Shown here piece after piece: positions 63,265-64,000 of a DNA stretch of 64,000 nucleotides (positions are counted from its first letter, which is position 1; each line of letters starts with the position of its first letter). The notes below the pieces were generated by a model. The model had not been told where the DNA came from. It worked only from the letters and a program-made list of their open reading frames with translations, and made no database searches. Source of the stretch: JAKALD01 sp963817785 (lineage in GTDB: Bacteria; Pseudomonadota; Gammaproteobacteria; Burkholderiales; SG8-39); contig CAWFPL010000008.1 of the NCBI GenBank assembly GCA_963817785.1, forward strand, positions 558,001 to 622,000, in the 5' to 3' direction. The translations under genes and the position numbers were made by a program.

Positions 63265-63936
63265 TTAACGCAGTAACTCGTAGGGGCCGCCCCTCTCCAG
63301 CGCGCGCTGGTAACCGGGGCGGGCGTGGATGCGCTCGAGCCATGCCATCAGCTTCGGCCGGGTCTTGTCCATCCCACCGCGCGCGGCGGATGCCTCGACC
63401 ACGAAGCTCATCTGGATGTCGGCGGCCGTGAACTCTTCGCCGGCGAACCAGGCGCTCTTCGCCAGCTCGCCCTCCATGAATTCCTGCTGCGCCCTGAGCT
63501 GCGGCGCGACGAAGGTCTCCAGCACCTTCTTGCACAGGCCGCGCGCGAGCGGGCGCACGAAAAACGGCATCGGCTGGCTCGGCAGCCTGCCGAAAATGAG
63601 CGAGAGCAGCAGCGGGGTCATCGCCGAGCCCTCGGCGAAATGCAGCCAATAGACGTAACGCAGGCGCTCAGGAGTGCCCGCCGGCGGGATCAGCCTTCCC
63701 TGGCCGTAGCGGCCGACCAGGTACTCGACGATCGCGCCCGATTCGGCGATGGTGAGCCCGTCCACGGTGATCACGGGGGATTTGCCCAGCGGATGCACCG
63801 CGCGCAGCGAAGGGGGCGCGAGCATGGTCTTCGGGTCGCGCTCGTAGCGCTTGATCTGGTACTCGACGCCGAGCTCTTCCAGCAGCCACAGCACGCGCTG
63901 CGAACGGGAGTTGTTCAGGTGGTGAACCGTGAGCAT
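63265..63936 (-). CDS. glutathione S-transferase
   Basis: 223 residues, complete. LTVHHLNNSRSQRVLWLLEELGVEY is the thioredoxin-fold start with Ser/Asn near the catalytic position, NPLGK-type HPLGKSPVI and LTIAESGAIVEYLV bind glutathione, and FTAADIQMSFVVEAS is the N-capping box of the helical domain. Substrate unknown. Confidence 0.9.
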   Translation of the reverse strand: MLTVHHLNNSRSQRVLWLLEELGVEYQIKRYERDPKTMLAPPSLRAVHPLGKSPVITVDGLTIAESGAIVEYLVGRYGQGRLIPPAGTPERLRYVYWLHFAEGSAMTPLLLSLIFGRLPSQPMPFFVRPLARGLCKKVLETFVAPQLRAQQEFMEGELAKSAWFAGEEFTAADIQMSFVVEASAARGGMDKTRPKLMAWLERIHARPGYQRALERGGPYELLR

Positions 63937-64000
63937 GCGGGACTTTCTCCGGCTGGCGAGGCGCCATCTTAGCCGAGGTCATTGTCTCCCGTGAGGCATG

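Overview
The window is GC-rich DNA with dense, overlapping operons, many GTG starts and gene families typical of a metabolically versatile betaproteobacterium (Burkholderiales-like). That assignment is inference from gene content: fds-type NAD-linked formate dehydrogenase, a 4-hydroxybenzoyl-CoA-reductase-like enzyme, Sox proteins, TRAP and ABC uptake systems and Rieske oxygenases. I saw no rRNA, tRNA or CRISPR array.

Layout. 1-8.8 kb: the 3' end of an hpaH-like hydratase, a glycosyltransferase/methyltransferase fusion, and a minus-strand operon tetR-hcrC-hcrA-hcrB-(shortened cupin)-thioesterase-methyltransferase for an aryl-CoA, with a palindromic operator at the tetR start. 9-10.4 kb: an enlarged MipA/OmpV outer-membrane protein. 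10.4-37.4 kb: a large coordinated locus made of metF-like/fdsGB fusion/fdsA, soxC/soxD-like sulfite (sulfane) dehydrogenase, fhs, a cytosolic histidine kinase with an NtrC-type regulator, a panB-like/CNB/tauE/gcvT-like operon, and an 11-gene minus operon. That operon holds Rieske oxygenase alpha and beta, reductase, Rieske-CNB ferredoxin, binding protein, CNB-permease, ATPase, permease, ATPase, a small membrane protein and folD. Four of its promoter regions have a -24/-12 (sigma-54) motif with exact GG-N10-GC spacing, and four of its intergenic regions carry the palindrome GTTTC-N5-GAAAC or a one-mismatch version. The genes together read as: import a substrate (probably sulfur-bearing), attack it with a Rieske oxygenase and/or a GcvT-like demethylase, oxidise the C1 unit through methyl-, methylene- and formyl-THF to formate and CO2, and oxidise or export sulfite.

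37.5-40.2 kb: a YdhR-like protein, YidH, and a type I secretion pair (hlyB/hlyD-like) fused into a deletion chimera. 40.2-50.7 kb: a sulfur-oxidation island (DsbC-like, soxB, an intact IS with 18-bp perfect terminal repeats, an ECF sigma factor, a membrane anti-sigma with a DsrE-like domain, soxY, soxZ, a periplasmic DsrE-like protein, a ModA-like protein). It is bounded by about 310-bp direct repeats of the 3' end of a quinone oxidoreductase gene; the intact copy lies at its right edge.

51.5-60.7 kb: a small zinc-ribbon protein, a RelE/ParE-type toxin-antitoxin pair with an operator, then a second Rieske oxygenase operon under an IclR regulator, with TRAP transport, a VOC protein and a dienelactone hydrolase fused to an NTF2-like domain. 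60.6-61.9 kb: decayed copies of yidH and hlyD split by a BrnT-type toxin-antitoxin module flanked by 45-bp repeats. 62-64 kb: a Dph6/DUF71-type ATP pyrophosphatase, a TfoX-N protein and a glutathione S-transferase.
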